This document shows, piece after piece, positions 1 through 8,162 of a stretch of DNA of 64,000 nt (positions within the stretch are counted from its first letter, which is position 1; each line of letters starts with the position of its first letter). The position numbers and the translations under genes were made by a program. A model generated the notes under the pieces. It searched no databases. It saw only the letters and a list, made by a program, of their open reading frames with translations, and was not told the origin of the DNA. This stretch comes from Opitutus sp. ER46 (GTDB lineage Bacteria > Verrucomicrobiota > Verrucomicrobiia > Opitutales > Opitutaceae), in the NCBI RefSeq assembly GCF_003054705.1, contig NZ_QAYX01000025.1, forward strand, positions 248,001 to 312,000. Reading direction: 5' to 3'.

Positions 1-625
1 GCACCGGCGCGAGGTAGCGCGGTTGCACGCCAAAAAAGGTTTCCGCCCGCAGCACCGACCAGATGCCGTTATCCAGGACATCCCGGGCGCGGTCTGAAAG
101 TGGCCCGGGTTCCTTTACCTCCGCCGGGACGCGACCCTCCGGAGCCGTCCACGTCTTGCTGCCCCAGTGCGGAGCCGGCGATGGAATGGTCATGGTGACA
201 ACTCGCCGGTCCTTCGATCCCGGTGCATGGACCCCGAAAGACCAAGTGACGTTCGTCTTTCCGGCGGCGAGCGCCGCCCACTTTCGGTCCTGCGTCTTCG
301 CCAGTCCGATCAGGGCAAAAATAGAGCGACGCTTGCCGTCCACCTTGGTGATCAATTCGCTCGGGCGCAGGCCAGCCTTTGAGGCCGCGGTGTTCGGAAA
401 GACCTCCGCGATCATGGCGTACGACGTACCGGGAATCGCCAGCTGACCCGTGACCCGAAAGCCAAACTCTTCGAAGCGGTCCGCCTTCACGTTGAAGGCT
501 GCCAGGGTGGTTACGTCCTCGATCTCGTCACCCGGCGTGGGCTCCGCCGCGGAACCGTGCCAGCCTGCGGCAACCAATGCGAAAAGGACCAACCCGACGC
601 GAACCGGTTTCGATGTGCCCCACAT
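1..625 (-). CDS. Secreted PDZ-like domain protein (3' end outside window)
   Basis: Read on the minus strand from an ATG at 625, an open frame runs to the window edge without a stop, so the C-terminus is missing. The first ~27 residues look like a Sec signal peptide (basic start, hydrophobic VGLVLFALVAAG, cleavage near GSAAEP). Residues ~70-100 (VFPNTAASKAGLRPSELITK followed by VDGK) match the carboxylate-binding end of PDZ domains, which bind peptide termini, so a periplasmic or surface role is likely. There is no clear Shine-Dalgarno. No protease motif is visible in the part present. Function beyond PDZ-like is unknown. Confidence 0.65.
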   Translation of the reverse strand, partial: MWGTSKPVRVGLVLFALVAAGWHGSAAEPTPGDEIEDVTTLAAFNVKADRFEEFGFRVTGQLAIPGTSYAMIAEVFPNTAASKAGLRPSELITKVDGKRRSIFALIGLAKTQDRKWAALAAGKTNVTWSFGVHAPGSKDRRVVTMTIPSPAPHWGSKTWTAPEGRVPAEVKEPGPLSDRARDVLDNGIWSVLRAETFFGVQPRYLAPV

Positions 626-1587
626 GGCTGCTTTGTGAGTGGTATTGGCGCAACGAGTTCCGTGAATTCCGGGTAGATCCGCGGAAACCCGATGCGGATC
701 TATCCAGAGAACCATGTGACACCGTGACGCCCTGAGCCTGCTCAGTTGCGGGCCCGTTTGGATGCAATCTGAACACCGATACACGGACCAACAGGTAGGT
801 CCGAAAACAACCAAGGCGCCGGATAGCTAACCGCGAAAGACGCCAACGGGCGCGAAAATCTGGAGCGAGTCGGATTGCATCGCGAAAGCGCGGAACGGGA
901 TGAGGTTGCCGCGTGAAGTCACAGCTGGCCGATGGCGGTGAGATCGGGCAGCAAACAGCGTAATGCATCGCATACTCCTTTTCGTCATCGCGAAACACTC
1001 CGGAGACGTCGACCGTCGGCGCCAAAGTGGTCGCCGTTCGTTCAACCTCTAGGATTTCTGACAGCAGTGAAGAAGAAAGCCTTTGATGCTATCGCTGCGT
1101 CGCGGCGCTGGCGGCGCGCGACCAGCCGGCGCCTGAACAAGATGACGCCGAGGAATAGATCGCATTCTTAAGTCGCCGGCTGGAGAACAGGCCGGCAGAA
1201 CGCACCAAGCCAAAACGCGAAGTCGCGTGCCGCTGACATTGCTGATCTCGCCCCGCACGCGGGCGGAGGGCTGAGTCGGCTGCACGTCGGGCTTCGCAGA
1301 GTGCGTACCGACGCCCTGGGTGTCAGCGCCCACGTATGCTCTTGATGGGATCAGCAGCTTTACCGCGGCACAGAGCGCGTTGGTGAGCGATTTCGGGCGG
1401 GTGTATCGGCGAACGAACCCGCATAAGGATCCGCGCGAACGAGGCGAAGTCAGGGTTCAGTAACCGCGCAAATGCGAGGTCACGAAGCCAAGCAGCCCAC
1501 TTATAGATATAGGTATCCAGCTGAATAATCGGAGTTGTCTCTAAATATCGATATGCTCTACCTTAGCAGTGTCGCCAAACCACGGCC
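626..1587. other. Gene-poor interval of about 960 bp
   Basis: Open frames here are short, overlap one another on both strands and encode Arg/Pro/Ser-rich sequences with no recognisable domain, so I call no gene. The interval holds one copy of the TGTGACGC repeat (715-738). The last ~90 bases (about 1500-1585) are clearly richer in A+T than the flanks and probably carry the promoter of the Shedu-like gene, but I cannot fix -35/-10 boxes with good spacing. It may contain decayed genes. Confidence 0.5.
715..738 (+). repeat. Dispersed TGTGACGC-type repeat, single copy
   Basis: The 24-mer TGTGACACCGTGACGCCCTG plus AGCC is nearly the same as the copies at 33154-33177, 33189-33213 and 33263-33285. 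Finding it in two unrelated intergenic spots 32 kb apart suggests a dispersed REP-like family rather than a gene-specific site. Confidence 0.55.
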
Positions 1588-2844
1588 GTGTTGCCATCTT
1601 CCCCTCATCTCGTGAATCGAAATATTGCTCTCGAGCGTGCAATTGGAGATCTGGAAGTCTTGCTGTCAAAGACCGAGGTCGGCGAAGCAGATTTTCAGCG
1701 CTTCTTTGAGGCACACACTTGTGCTTTTGAGGCGCTAGGGTATAGCAGCTTCATTCCTCACGTTCGGCTGAGGACTTCGCAAGGGGATCTCATCCCCGAT
1801 TTTTTGGTCCGACGGGTCGATGGTACGTATGAGATCTGTGACATAAAGACTCCCGGCGAGAGAGTTTTGAAGAGGGTGAAGAACCGCACTGAGTTCTATG
1901 CAAAGATATCCACAGAATACGCTGGGCAGTTGCGATGCTATGGCGAGTTTTTCGATGACCGGGCGAGCACCATACTATTTGAGAAAGAATATGGAATAGT
2001 GGTGAACAAGAGTCCGAATCGATTCTTGGTTATTGGCCGGGATGACGGGATTGATCGGTATGAGCTTCATAAGATTCTAAAATCGCGTGGTATGGAGTTT
2101 TCGATAGTTACGTATGACGACGTTGTTAGGTCGCTTAGGTGGGCGCTGGCGATGAATGATTTTGGCGAGGAGAAGCAGTACGGCGTGACTATAAATACAG
2201 TAATACAGCTGATTGAACCCTCCGATAGCCCCGAGTATCTGTTTGATTTTTTCGAGCCGAAAACTGGCGAGCGGTTCTCAATGATCAGTCTGCCTAATTG
2301 TAGTTTTCGCATTATTCTGAATAACGGGAAGGGGCGTGAGGATGTGTTTTCAATAGAAAGCCTCGGAGGAAGAAAGTGCTCGGATTGGCATCATATACAA
2401 TTTATGCTAGGAGCCAATAGCGAGTATTCGCGATGTGAGCTGCGCGTCGATGGAGTGTTTGTTGAGTCGCGAGAGTGGGCGTATAATTTCTTCTGGCGAC
2501 GTGGTGCAAACTATGCTCGTCGGCTTATCGGATCAGATTACTGCGGCCAGAACGGCGCTGCAATTAGGATTTCATATTTCAAAATACATAATCACTACAT
2601 AAACCTATCGGAGCGAAAGATTGAGGAGCGCGTTTGTTTGTCGAGGTTGGATGACCTTGGAAAAGGAAAGGTGTCATTTCTTACGTTGGAGAAGCATCTG
2701 TTTCTTTCGATCGGTTACTGGGAGGGGACAAAGGTGCCTATAGGCCAGGCGGTCGAAGCGTTTTATGACTTCGTTGATCCACTTGAGATGTCGAGCGATG
2801 TGTTGATAGATCGCGGTATAGGTGCGAGCGGCGATTCGCGATGA
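1588..2844 (+). CDS. Shedu-like (DUF4263) PD-(D/E)XK nuclease with unusual C-terminal half
   Basis: 418 residues. Residues ~33-190 match the Shedu/SduA nuclease fold, known from anti-phage defence: ADFQRFFEAH (34-43), IPDF (69-72), the catalytic-type strand ICDIKTPGE (83-91, D85 and K87), Q114/Y118 and LVIGR (147-151). In described Shedu proteins this domain is usually C-terminal; here it is N-terminal. Residues ~200-418 match nothing I recognise, but SDWHHIQFML (256-265) and CELRVDGV (273-280) recall LamG/concanavalin-like sandwiches. Codon use is AT-rich (many ATA, TTT, AGG) unlike its neighbours, pointing to transfer. The start is GTG at 1588; a second GTG at 1612 is possible, and neither has a good Shine-Dalgarno. 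No partner gene is adjacent, so it would act alone. Defence role is inferred from the domain. Confidence 0.75.
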   Translation: MLPSSPHLVNRNIALERAIGDLEVLLSKTEVGEADFQRFFEAHTCAFEALGYSSFIPHVRLRTSQGDLIPDFLVRRVDGTYEICDIKTPGERVLKRVKNRTEFYAKISTEYAGQLRCYGEFFDDRASTILFEKEYGIVVNKSPNRFLVIGRDDGIDRYELHKILKSRGMEFSIVTYDDVVRSLRWALAMNDFGEEKQYGVTINTVIQLIEPSDSPEYLFDFFEPKTGERFSMISLPNCSFRIILNNGKGREDVFSIESLGGRKCSDWHHIQFMLGANSEYSRCELRVDGVFVESREWAYNFFWRRGANYARRLIGSDYCGQNGAAIRISYFKIHNHYINLSERKIEERVCLSRLDDLGKGKVSFLTLEKHLFLSIGYWEGTKVPIGQAVEAFYDFVDPLEMSSDVLIDRGIGASGDSR

Positions 2845-2932
2845 GTTGGGCCGCCAATGGCATGGCGGCGGTATCAGCCGGCGGCGTTGCGCGGAATGGG
2901 GCTTGATCCCTCAATCCCTGACGCCCTCATTT

Positions 2933-2958
2933 TCTCCCGCGGCGGGAGCCGCGGGAGA
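2933..2958. other. Perfect 11-bp hairpin after the Shedu-like gene
   Basis: TCTCCCGCGGC (2933-2943) and GCCGCGGGAGA (2948-2958) pair perfectly around a GGGA loop. No T-run follows on the plus strand, so it is not a classic intrinsic terminator. It could still slow transcription, protect mRNA ends, or mark the right edge of the acquired segment. Confidence 0.6.
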
Positions 2959-3011
2959 GATTCGGAGTGGTGCGGGGCGTGGGGCCCTGTTCTCATGCCG
3001 GGTTTCCGGCG

Positions 3012-3800
3012 ATGAACTTCGAAATCTGGGACTGGGCGGTGGCGATCTTGGCCGCGGTGCTGGTGGGTCTTTCCAAGACCGGCATCAGCGGGCTCGGCAT
3101 GCTGTCGGTCGTCCTCTTCGCGCAGATCCTGCCGGCCAAGCAGGCCACCGGGCTCGTCCTGCCGCTCCTCTGCTTTGGTGACCTGGTCGCGGTCGCCTCG
3201 TACCGGCGTCACGCCACCTGGCATCTGCTCTGGCGGTTGTTTCCGTGGACCGCGCTCGGCGTGGTGATCGGCTACCTCGCGCTGGGCCGGATCAACGAGC
3301 AGCAGACGCGCTGGCTCATCGGCGGGATCGTGCTGGCGCTCGTCGGGCTGCACCTCGTGCGCCGGCGGCGCCAGGGCGGCGAGGAGGCGGAGCATGGCGC
3401 TTGGTTTGCCCCGACGATCGGCATTCTCGCCGGCTTCACCACGCTCGTGGCCAACGCCGCGGGGCCGCTGATGGTGATCTACCTGCTGGCGATGCGGCTG
3501 CCGAAACTCGAGTTCATGGGCACCGGCGCGGTGTTCTTCATGCTCCTGAACCTCTTCAAGGTGCCGTTCATGGTACATCTCGGGCTGATCAACAGCGCCA
3601 GCTTCGGCATCAATCTCCTGCTCGCACCGGCGGTGTTCGGCGGCGCGTGGGTGGGACGCAAGCTCCTGCATCGCATCAACCAGCGGGTCTTTGAAAACCT
3701 GGCGCTCTTCCTTTCGGCCGCCGCTGCGCTCGAGCTGATGTTTAAGTTCTCGTCGCATCTCCGGATCGCCCTAGCCTCGGCTTCGCTATGGCGCGGATGA
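3012..3800 (+). CDS. TauE/SafE family membrane permease
   Basis: 262 residues with about eight hydrophobic segments in the two-half layout of the TauE/SafE (DUF81) family, which moves sulfur-containing or other small anions across the inner membrane. The family hallmarks are visible: a first half with VGLSKTGISGLGML (residues ~17-30) and a second half with GFTTLVANAAGPLMVIYLL, the conserved repeat after the central loop. I chose ATG 3012, which starts at the first membrane helix; an upstream in-frame start at 2967 would add 15 poorly conserved residues. The end overlaps the ruvC start by 13 bases. The substrate cannot be told from sequence. Confidence 0.85.
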   Translation: MNFEIWDWAVAILAAVLVGLSKTGISGLGMLSVVLFAQILPAKQATGLVLPLLCFGDLVAVASYRRHATWHLLWRLFPWTALGVVIGYLALGRINEQQTRWLIGGIVLALVGLHLVRRRRQGGEEAEHGAWFAPTIGILAGFTTLVANAAGPLMVIYLLAMRLPKLEFMGTGAVFFMLLNLFKVPFMVHLGLINSASFGINLLLAPAVFGGAWVGRKLLHRINQRVFENLALFLSAAAALELMFKFSSHLRIALASASLWRG

Positions 3801-4408
3801 ACGTGCGGCAGATGTGGGCGGCGAAACTCGCGGGGCGGCCGGTGGCCAGCCCCGTGGCGGTTCCGCGCAACGCCGCGGCGACCCTGCAAGGCTCGCTCAC
3901 GGTGCAACCGCGCACGCCCTTCGCGGGCTTGGTGCTCGGGATCGACCCGTCGCTGCGCGGCACCGGGCTGGCGCTGATCGAGTTTCAACCGGGGCGCAAC
4001 CCCGTCCTCCTGCGCTGTCAGACGGTGCACGTCCCGGCGCGGCAACCCATGCCGGTCGCCCTGGCCGAAATCCATCGCGCGGTGACGGCCTTTCTCGATG
4101 GCAGGAATGTTCGTCACGTCGCCCTCGAGCAGACGATCTACGTGCAAAATTTCCAGACGGCCCAGATCCTCGGGGCGGCGCGTGGCGCGGCCATCGCGGC
4201 CGCGGCGCTCCACCGCCTGCCGATCTACGAGTACCCGCCGCTGCGCGTGAAGCAGGCGGTGGTGGGCGCCGGTCGCGCGAGCAAGGAGCAGATGGCGCGA
4301 ACGGTCATGGCGCTGCTGGGACACGGGCGGCCGCTGGCTTCAGATGAAGCCGACGCGGCGGGCGTGGCGCTCTGCCACGCGTTCACCTGGCGTGGCGAGG
4401 CCGACTAG
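3788..4408 (+). CDS. ruvC: Crossover junction endodeoxyribonuclease RuvC
   Basis: Resolves Holliday junctions by paired nicks, working with RuvAB. The RNase H-like core begins at LGIDPSLRGTG with catalytic D53, followed by E114 in VALEQTIYVQ, and D186/D189 in ASDEADAAGVALCHA, giving the four acidic residues of the family. At 206 residues it is longer than the usual ~160-175 because of ~45 extra N-terminal residues; in-frame ATGs at 3797 and 3812 would shorten this only slightly. It overlaps the TauE gene by 13 bases. Its stop overlaps the convergent hyfI stop by 3 bases (4405-4408). ruvA and ruvB are not nearby. Confidence 0.9.
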   Translation: MARMNVRQMWAAKLAGRPVASPVAVPRNAAATLQGSLTVQPRTPFAGLVLGIDPSLRGTGLALIEFQPGRNPVLLRCQTVHVPARQPMPVALAEIHRAVTAFLDGRNVRHVALEQTIYVQNFQTAQILGAARGAAIAAAALHRLPIYEYPPLRVKQAVVGAGRASKEQMARTVMALLGHGRPLASDEADAAGVALCHAFTWRGEAD

Positions 4409-5196
4409 CGTTTGCCCTCTTCGAGGCGGTCGAGGAGCCGCAGGAGGCCGTCGAGAATGGTGAGCGGGTGCGGCGGGCAGCCGGGAATGTACAAATCGAC
4501 CGGCACCACGGCGCTGGCGCCGTTGAGCACCTCGGGACTGCCGATGAAGGGTCCGCCGTTGATCGCGCACGCGCCGACCGCGATCACGAGCTTGGGCTCG
4601 GGCACGGCGTCGTACGTTTTCTTCAGGGCGAGCGACATATTGCGGGAAACGCAGCCGGTCACCAGAACGCCGTCGGCGTGACGCGGGGACGCGACGTAGT
4701 TGATGCCGAACCGGCTGAGGTCCCAGCCGATGGTCCCGAGCACGTTGACGTCCGCCTCGCAGCCGCCGCAGCCGCCGGCGCTCACGACGCGGAGGCGGAG
4801 CGAGCGGCCGAAGAGTTTCAGGAGTTTCTTGTCGAGCGCGGCGGCGAGCCGCACCTCCTCCTGACCGGGAGCGCCGAGCAGCAGGTCGCCGCGATTGCGC
4901 ACCGCCATGCGGTGGTCGTTGGTCTGGGTAATCGCCTTGGGCGGGCAGACCTCCACGCAGGCTTGGCAGAAGATGCACTTGCCGAGATCGAGCGCGAGCG
5001 GCTGGCCGGCAGGGCGCGTGATTGCGCCGGTGGGGCAGACCTCGACGCACTGCTGGCAACCGTCGGAGCATTTCGCGGCGTCGACGCGCAGCGCGCCGCC
5101 ATGGCGGTCGGGCAGGGCAGGCGCGGGCGCCTGCGGGTATCCCATCGTCTCGCAGCCGCGCTTCAGCCGGTGAGTGAGGGTGTCAAAGACGAACAT
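4405..5196 (-). CDS. hyfI: Ferredoxin-HyfI/NuoB-like fusion subunit of Ehr-type complex
   Basis: 263 residues. Residues ~35-95 form a two-cluster ferredoxin (C43, C47, C50, C54 and C74, C77, C80, C84, each ending CP), like HyfH/HycF. Residues ~130-255 are a NuoB/HyfI small subunit: GGCGGCEADV (C143, C146), VGACAINGGPF (C210) and YIPGCPPHP (C240) would hold the last [4Fe-4S] cluster next to the large subunit. Joining both parts in one chain gives an electron wire of three clusters. It is the last gene of the operon, 15 bases after hyfG. No hydrogenase maturation genes follow. Electrons probably come from soluble ferredoxin, by analogy with group 4 complexes. Confidence 0.85.
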   Translation of the reverse strand: MFVFDTLTHRLKRGCETMGYPQAPAPALPDRHGGALRVDAAKCSDGCQQCVEVCPTGAITRPAGQPLALDLGKCIFCQACVEVCPPKAITQTNDHRMAVRNRGDLLLGAPGQEEVRLAAALDKKLLKLFGRSLRLRVVSAGGCGGCEADVNVLGTIGWDLSRFGINYVASPRHADGVLVTGCVSRNMSLALKKTYDAVPEPKLVIAVGACAINGGPFIGSPEVLNGASAVVPVDLYIPGCPPHPLTILDGLLRLLDRLEEGKR

Positions 5197-5211
5197 AGGA
5201 AGAGGCGCGGC

Positions 5212-6723
5212 CTAGAGGTCGAAGCCGCAGTACGAGAGGTTGAAACTCTTGTTGCAGATCGGGAAATCGGAGATCGCCTGGCCGCGAAGGGCGAGGGCGA
5301 GTCCGGTCCAGTTGTGGAAGGAAGGATCGACGATCTTGTAGCGGCGGAAGGCGCCGCGGGCGTCGGTGAGCGCGACGTGGCAGACCTCGCCGCGCCAACC
5401 CTCGACGAGGGCAACGGCGAACGTGTCCGGCGCCGCGGGACCGAGCGGTTCGTTGACCGGACCGGCGGGCGCGGCGGCGAGCTGTTCCTGCAAGAATTGG
5501 CCGGAGCGCTGCAACTCGAGCCAGCGCACGCGGGCGCGGGCGTAAACGTCGCCACCCGGCCAGACCGCCACGGGGGCCTGGGCGAAGCGGTACCAGCCGG
5601 TAGGATGATCGAAGCGCACGTCGCGGACGAGACCGCAGGCGCGGGCGGCGACGCCGACGAGCCCGATCTCGGTGGCCTGCGGACCGAAGACGACGCCGAC
5701 GTTTTCGAAACGCGCGCGGACGCTGGCGGCGTCCCAGAACCAGCCGGCGGCGGCCTCGACTTCGCCGAGCGCGACCTTGAGCCGCTCGAGGAGCCGGGTG
5801 GCGCGTTCGGCCTCGAGGTCGAGCCGCGTGCCGCCGGGACGAACGAGCGCGCGGCCGAAGCGGTTGCCGCAGACGAGCGCGCTGAGATTGAGGAAGTCGC
5901 CGCGGATCTTGCCGCAGGCGGAGGCGGTGGGCAGGAAGGCGACGTCGCCCGCGAGGGCGCCGATGTCGCCGGTGTGGTTGGCGAGCCGCTCCAGTTCGAG
6001 GGCCACGGCGCGGACCCACTGCGCGCGCAGCGGGGCCTCGGTGCCGGCGAGCGCCTCGAGGACGTTCGCGTAGGCGGTGGCGTGGGCGATGGTGGTGTCG
6101 CCCGCGACGGTTTCCATCTGGTGCATCGTCGCGCGATGCGGACCGCCGGGCAGGATGTCCTCCACGGCGCGGTGCTGGTAGCCCAGCGCGATCTCGAGGT
6201 GCAGGACCTCCTCGCCCGCGCACTGGAATCGAAAGTGTCCGGGCTCGATCACGCCGGCGTGGACGGGCCCGACGGCGACCTCGTGGATCTCGGGGCCGTT
6301 GACGCGGAAGAACTCGCCGACGGCGGGAGCGTCGCCCGCAGTGTTGCTGGCGCGGACCGGCTTGAGCCATGGGTGGCCCTCGGGGTTGAGGTGGTGCTGT
6401 TCCCACACCTCGCGCTCGAACATGTGCGCCTGCGGGTGGGTGACGGTGAGCGCCGGGTAGCTGCCGCGGACGGGCGTGGAGCGGGCCACGGCGAGGGTGC
6501 TGTCGGCGTCGAACGCGAGCACCGCGACCAGCCGGGTGGCGTCGCCCTCGGGCACGCCGAACCACGCGCAGAGCCGGGCGCCCCGGTCGATCTCGGCGCC
6601 GGTGGCGCGGACGAGGTCGGGGGCGTTGAACTCGGGGAGGTCGGCCCAGGGCAGCGAGGTGCCGTTGGCGAGGAAGGTGAACGCTCCGGCCGCCGGCGGC
6701 GAAGAAAGAGGCGGGGTGCTCAT
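5212..6723 (-). CDS. hyfG: HyfG/HycE-like large subunit lacking NiFe ligands
   Basis: 503 residues: a NuoC-like N-terminal domain (~20-140) fused to a NuoD-like domain that begins GPVHAGVIEPGHF (152-164). True NiFe hydrogenases have two CxxC pairs. At the first site this protein has METVAGDTTIAHATAY (203-218) with no cysteine. At the C-terminus it has SDFPICNKSFNLSYCGFDL, where C490 and C499 are eight residues apart instead of CxxC. It therefore cannot bind NiFe in the known way and fits the Ehr (energy-converting-hydrogenase-related) group. The start overlaps the hyfF stop by 4 bases (ATGA), which suggests translational coupling. Complex membership is strongly supported by neighbours; the reaction is unknown. 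Confidence 0.85.
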   Translation of the reverse strand: MSTPPLSSPPAAGAFTFLANGTSLPWADLPEFNAPDLVRATGAEIDRGARLCAWFGVPEGDATRLVAVLAFDADSTLAVARSTPVRGSYPALTVTHPQAHMFEREVWEQHHLNPEGHPWLKPVRASNTAGDAPAVGEFFRVNGPEIHEVAVGPVHAGVIEPGHFRFQCAGEEVLHLEIALGYQHRAVEDILPGGPHRATMHQMETVAGDTTIAHATAYANVLEALAGTEAPLRAQWVRAVALELERLANHTGDIGALAGDVAFLPTASACGKIRGDFLNLSALVCGNRFGRALVRPGGTRLDLEAERATRLLERLKVALGEVEAAAGWFWDAASVRARFENVGVVFGPQATEIGLVGVAARACGLVRDVRFDHPTGWYRFAQAPVAVWPGGDVYARARVRWLELQRSGQFLQEQLAAAPAGPVNEPLGPAAPDTFAVALVEGWRGEVCHVALTDARGAFRRYKIVDPSFHNWTGLALALRGQAISDFPICNKSFNLSYCGFDL

Positions 6724-8162
6724 GGCGTCGGGTAGAGATCAGCCACCGCGGTGGTCCAGGTTTGCTGGAGCAGTTCGGGCGTCGCGAGGCCGAGCCAGAG
6801 CGAGAGGCCGAGGAGCACGAGCGGCGGCAGGATGATGCTGGCAGTTTCCGGGAAACTGCGGGCGGTTTGGACGGACGCGGTGCGGGGCCGGCCGTCGATG
6901 ATGGCGAAGACGAGACGGGTGAGGCCGAAGAAGGCGAAGAGCAGGCAGCCCAGGAAGAAGGCGGTGGCGCCGAGCCGGCCGGCGTCGAACCCGGCGCGCA
7001 CGATCCGCAGTTCGCTGAAGAACGGGCCAAACGGGGGGCACGCGGTGACGGCGAACATGCCGGTGACGAACAGGACGGCGGAGCGCGGCGTGAGCAGCAT
7101 CATGCCGGCGACCTCGTCGACGGTGCGGGCGCCGGCGGCGCGGCGGATGTTGCCGGCGCTGAGGAAGAGCGCTCCCTTGGTCAGGCTGTTGCTCCAGACG
7201 TGGAAGAGGGAGGCGAACGCGCCGGCGGGCCCGAGGGCGGCGCCGAAGGCGAGGATGCCCATGTGTTCGACGCTGGAGTAGGCGAGCATGCGTTTGAAAT
7301 CGCGCGTCCCGAGCAGGAACAGCGCGGCGATCAGCATGGAGAACAGCCCGATCACGAGGAGCGTGCGCTCGGCGACAACGCCGGAACCGGCTGCGGCCAC
7401 GACCACGCGCACCCGCAGGATGGCGGTGAACGCGACGGTGGTGACGCCGCCAGCGAGCATGGCGCCGACGATGCCCGGCGCCTCACCGTAGGCATCGGGT
7501 TTCCACGTGTGCATCGGTGCGAGGCCCATTTTCGTGCCGTAACCCGCGAGGAGGAGGACCCACGCAGCGAGGACCCACGGACGGGAAAGTGTCGGCCCCT
7601 GGGCGATCAACGTGGTGAACGTGAGGTCGCCGCTGCCGCCGCCGGCGAGGGAGGCGTAGCCGAGGCAGAAGGAGCCGAGGAGGGAGAGGGCGATACCGGT
7701 GCCGCCGACGAGGAGGTATTTCCAGGTGGCTTCGAACGCGCGGGCGGTGCCGTTGAAATGGAGGAGCGGAACGGCGGCCAGTGTGACGGCCTCGGTGGCG
7801 ATCCAGAGGAAGCCGAGGTGGCGGGCCTGGTGTCCGGCGGAGAGCAGCCCAAGGATGGCGAGGAGCGAGGCGACGAAGACGCGGTTGGAGCGCTCCGGGC
7901 GCATGCGCAGGTACGGCACGGCGTAGGCGGCGCAGAGCAGGAAGAGCAGGCAGACTGCGGGCAGCACGGCGCGGGCGAGCGGGTCGTAGCCGAACCAGGC
8001 GCCGGCGGCGATGGGCGGCGGGTCCAGGAGGAACCAGAACGACAGGATTACCTGCACCGCCCCGATCACGGGCAGCAGCCAGGGGCGCGTGCGGTCGCTG
8101 GGCCAGACCGCGGCGAGCGCGGCGCCGGCCAGCGGCACGATGATCAAGAGCAGGTCTTTCAT
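6720..8162 (-). CDS. hyfF: HyfF-like proton-translocating membrane subunit
   Basis: 480 residues with about 14 membrane helices, of the NuoL/M/N antiporter-like family. Two family signatures are visible: a charged residue in the fifth helix (WIATEAVTLAAVP) and the seventh-helix lysine region GYGTKMGLAPMHTWKPDAYG, where the family usually reads LPxAH. The discontinuous-helix region FHVWSNSLTKGALFLSAG is also present. By family knowledge such subunits carry H+ or Na+ through the membrane when the peripheral arm transfers electrons. It overlaps both neighbours by 4 bases. Confidence 0.85.
   Translation of the reverse strand: MKDLLLIIVPLAGAALAAVWPSDRTRPWLLPVIGAVQVILSFWFLLDPPPIAAGAWFGYDPLARAVLPAVCLLFLLCAAYAVPYLRMRPERSNRVFVASLLAILGLLSAGHQARHLGFLWIATEAVTLAAVPLLHFNGTARAFEATWKYLLVGGTGIALSLLGSFCLGYASLAGGGSGDLTFTTLIAQGPTLSRPWVLAAWVLLLAGYGTKMGLAPMHTWKPDAYGEAPGIVGAMLAGGVTTVAFTAILRVRVVVAAAGSGVVAERTLLVIGLFSMLIAALFLLGTRDFKRMLAYSSVEHMGILAFGAALGPAGAFASLFHVWSNSLTKGALFLSAGNIRRAAGARTVDEVAGMMLLTPRSAVLFVTGMFAVTACPPFGPFFSELRIVRAGFDAGRLGATAFFLGCLLFAFFGLTRLVFAIIDGRPRTASVQTARSFPETASIILPPLVLLGLSLWLGLATPELLQQTWTTAVADLYPTP

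Noticed and set aside
528-1025. 165-codon open frame on the minus strand
   Set aside because: It overlaps the start of the PDZ-like gene, is Arg/Ser/Pro-rich, has no signature and no ribosome binding site; it looks like chance in high-GC DNA.
1049-1333. Minus-strand frames suggesting a PEP-CTERM-like tail (LFLGVILFRRRL)
   Set aside because: The hydrophobic-plus-Arg piece is in a different frame from the longer ORF, has a stop directly upstream and no protein body attached.
4468-6735. 755-codon open frame on the plus strand
   Set aside because: It is antisense to hyfI and hyfG, is extremely rich in Ala, Gly, Glu and Arg, and matches no family, while the minus-strand genes are clear.
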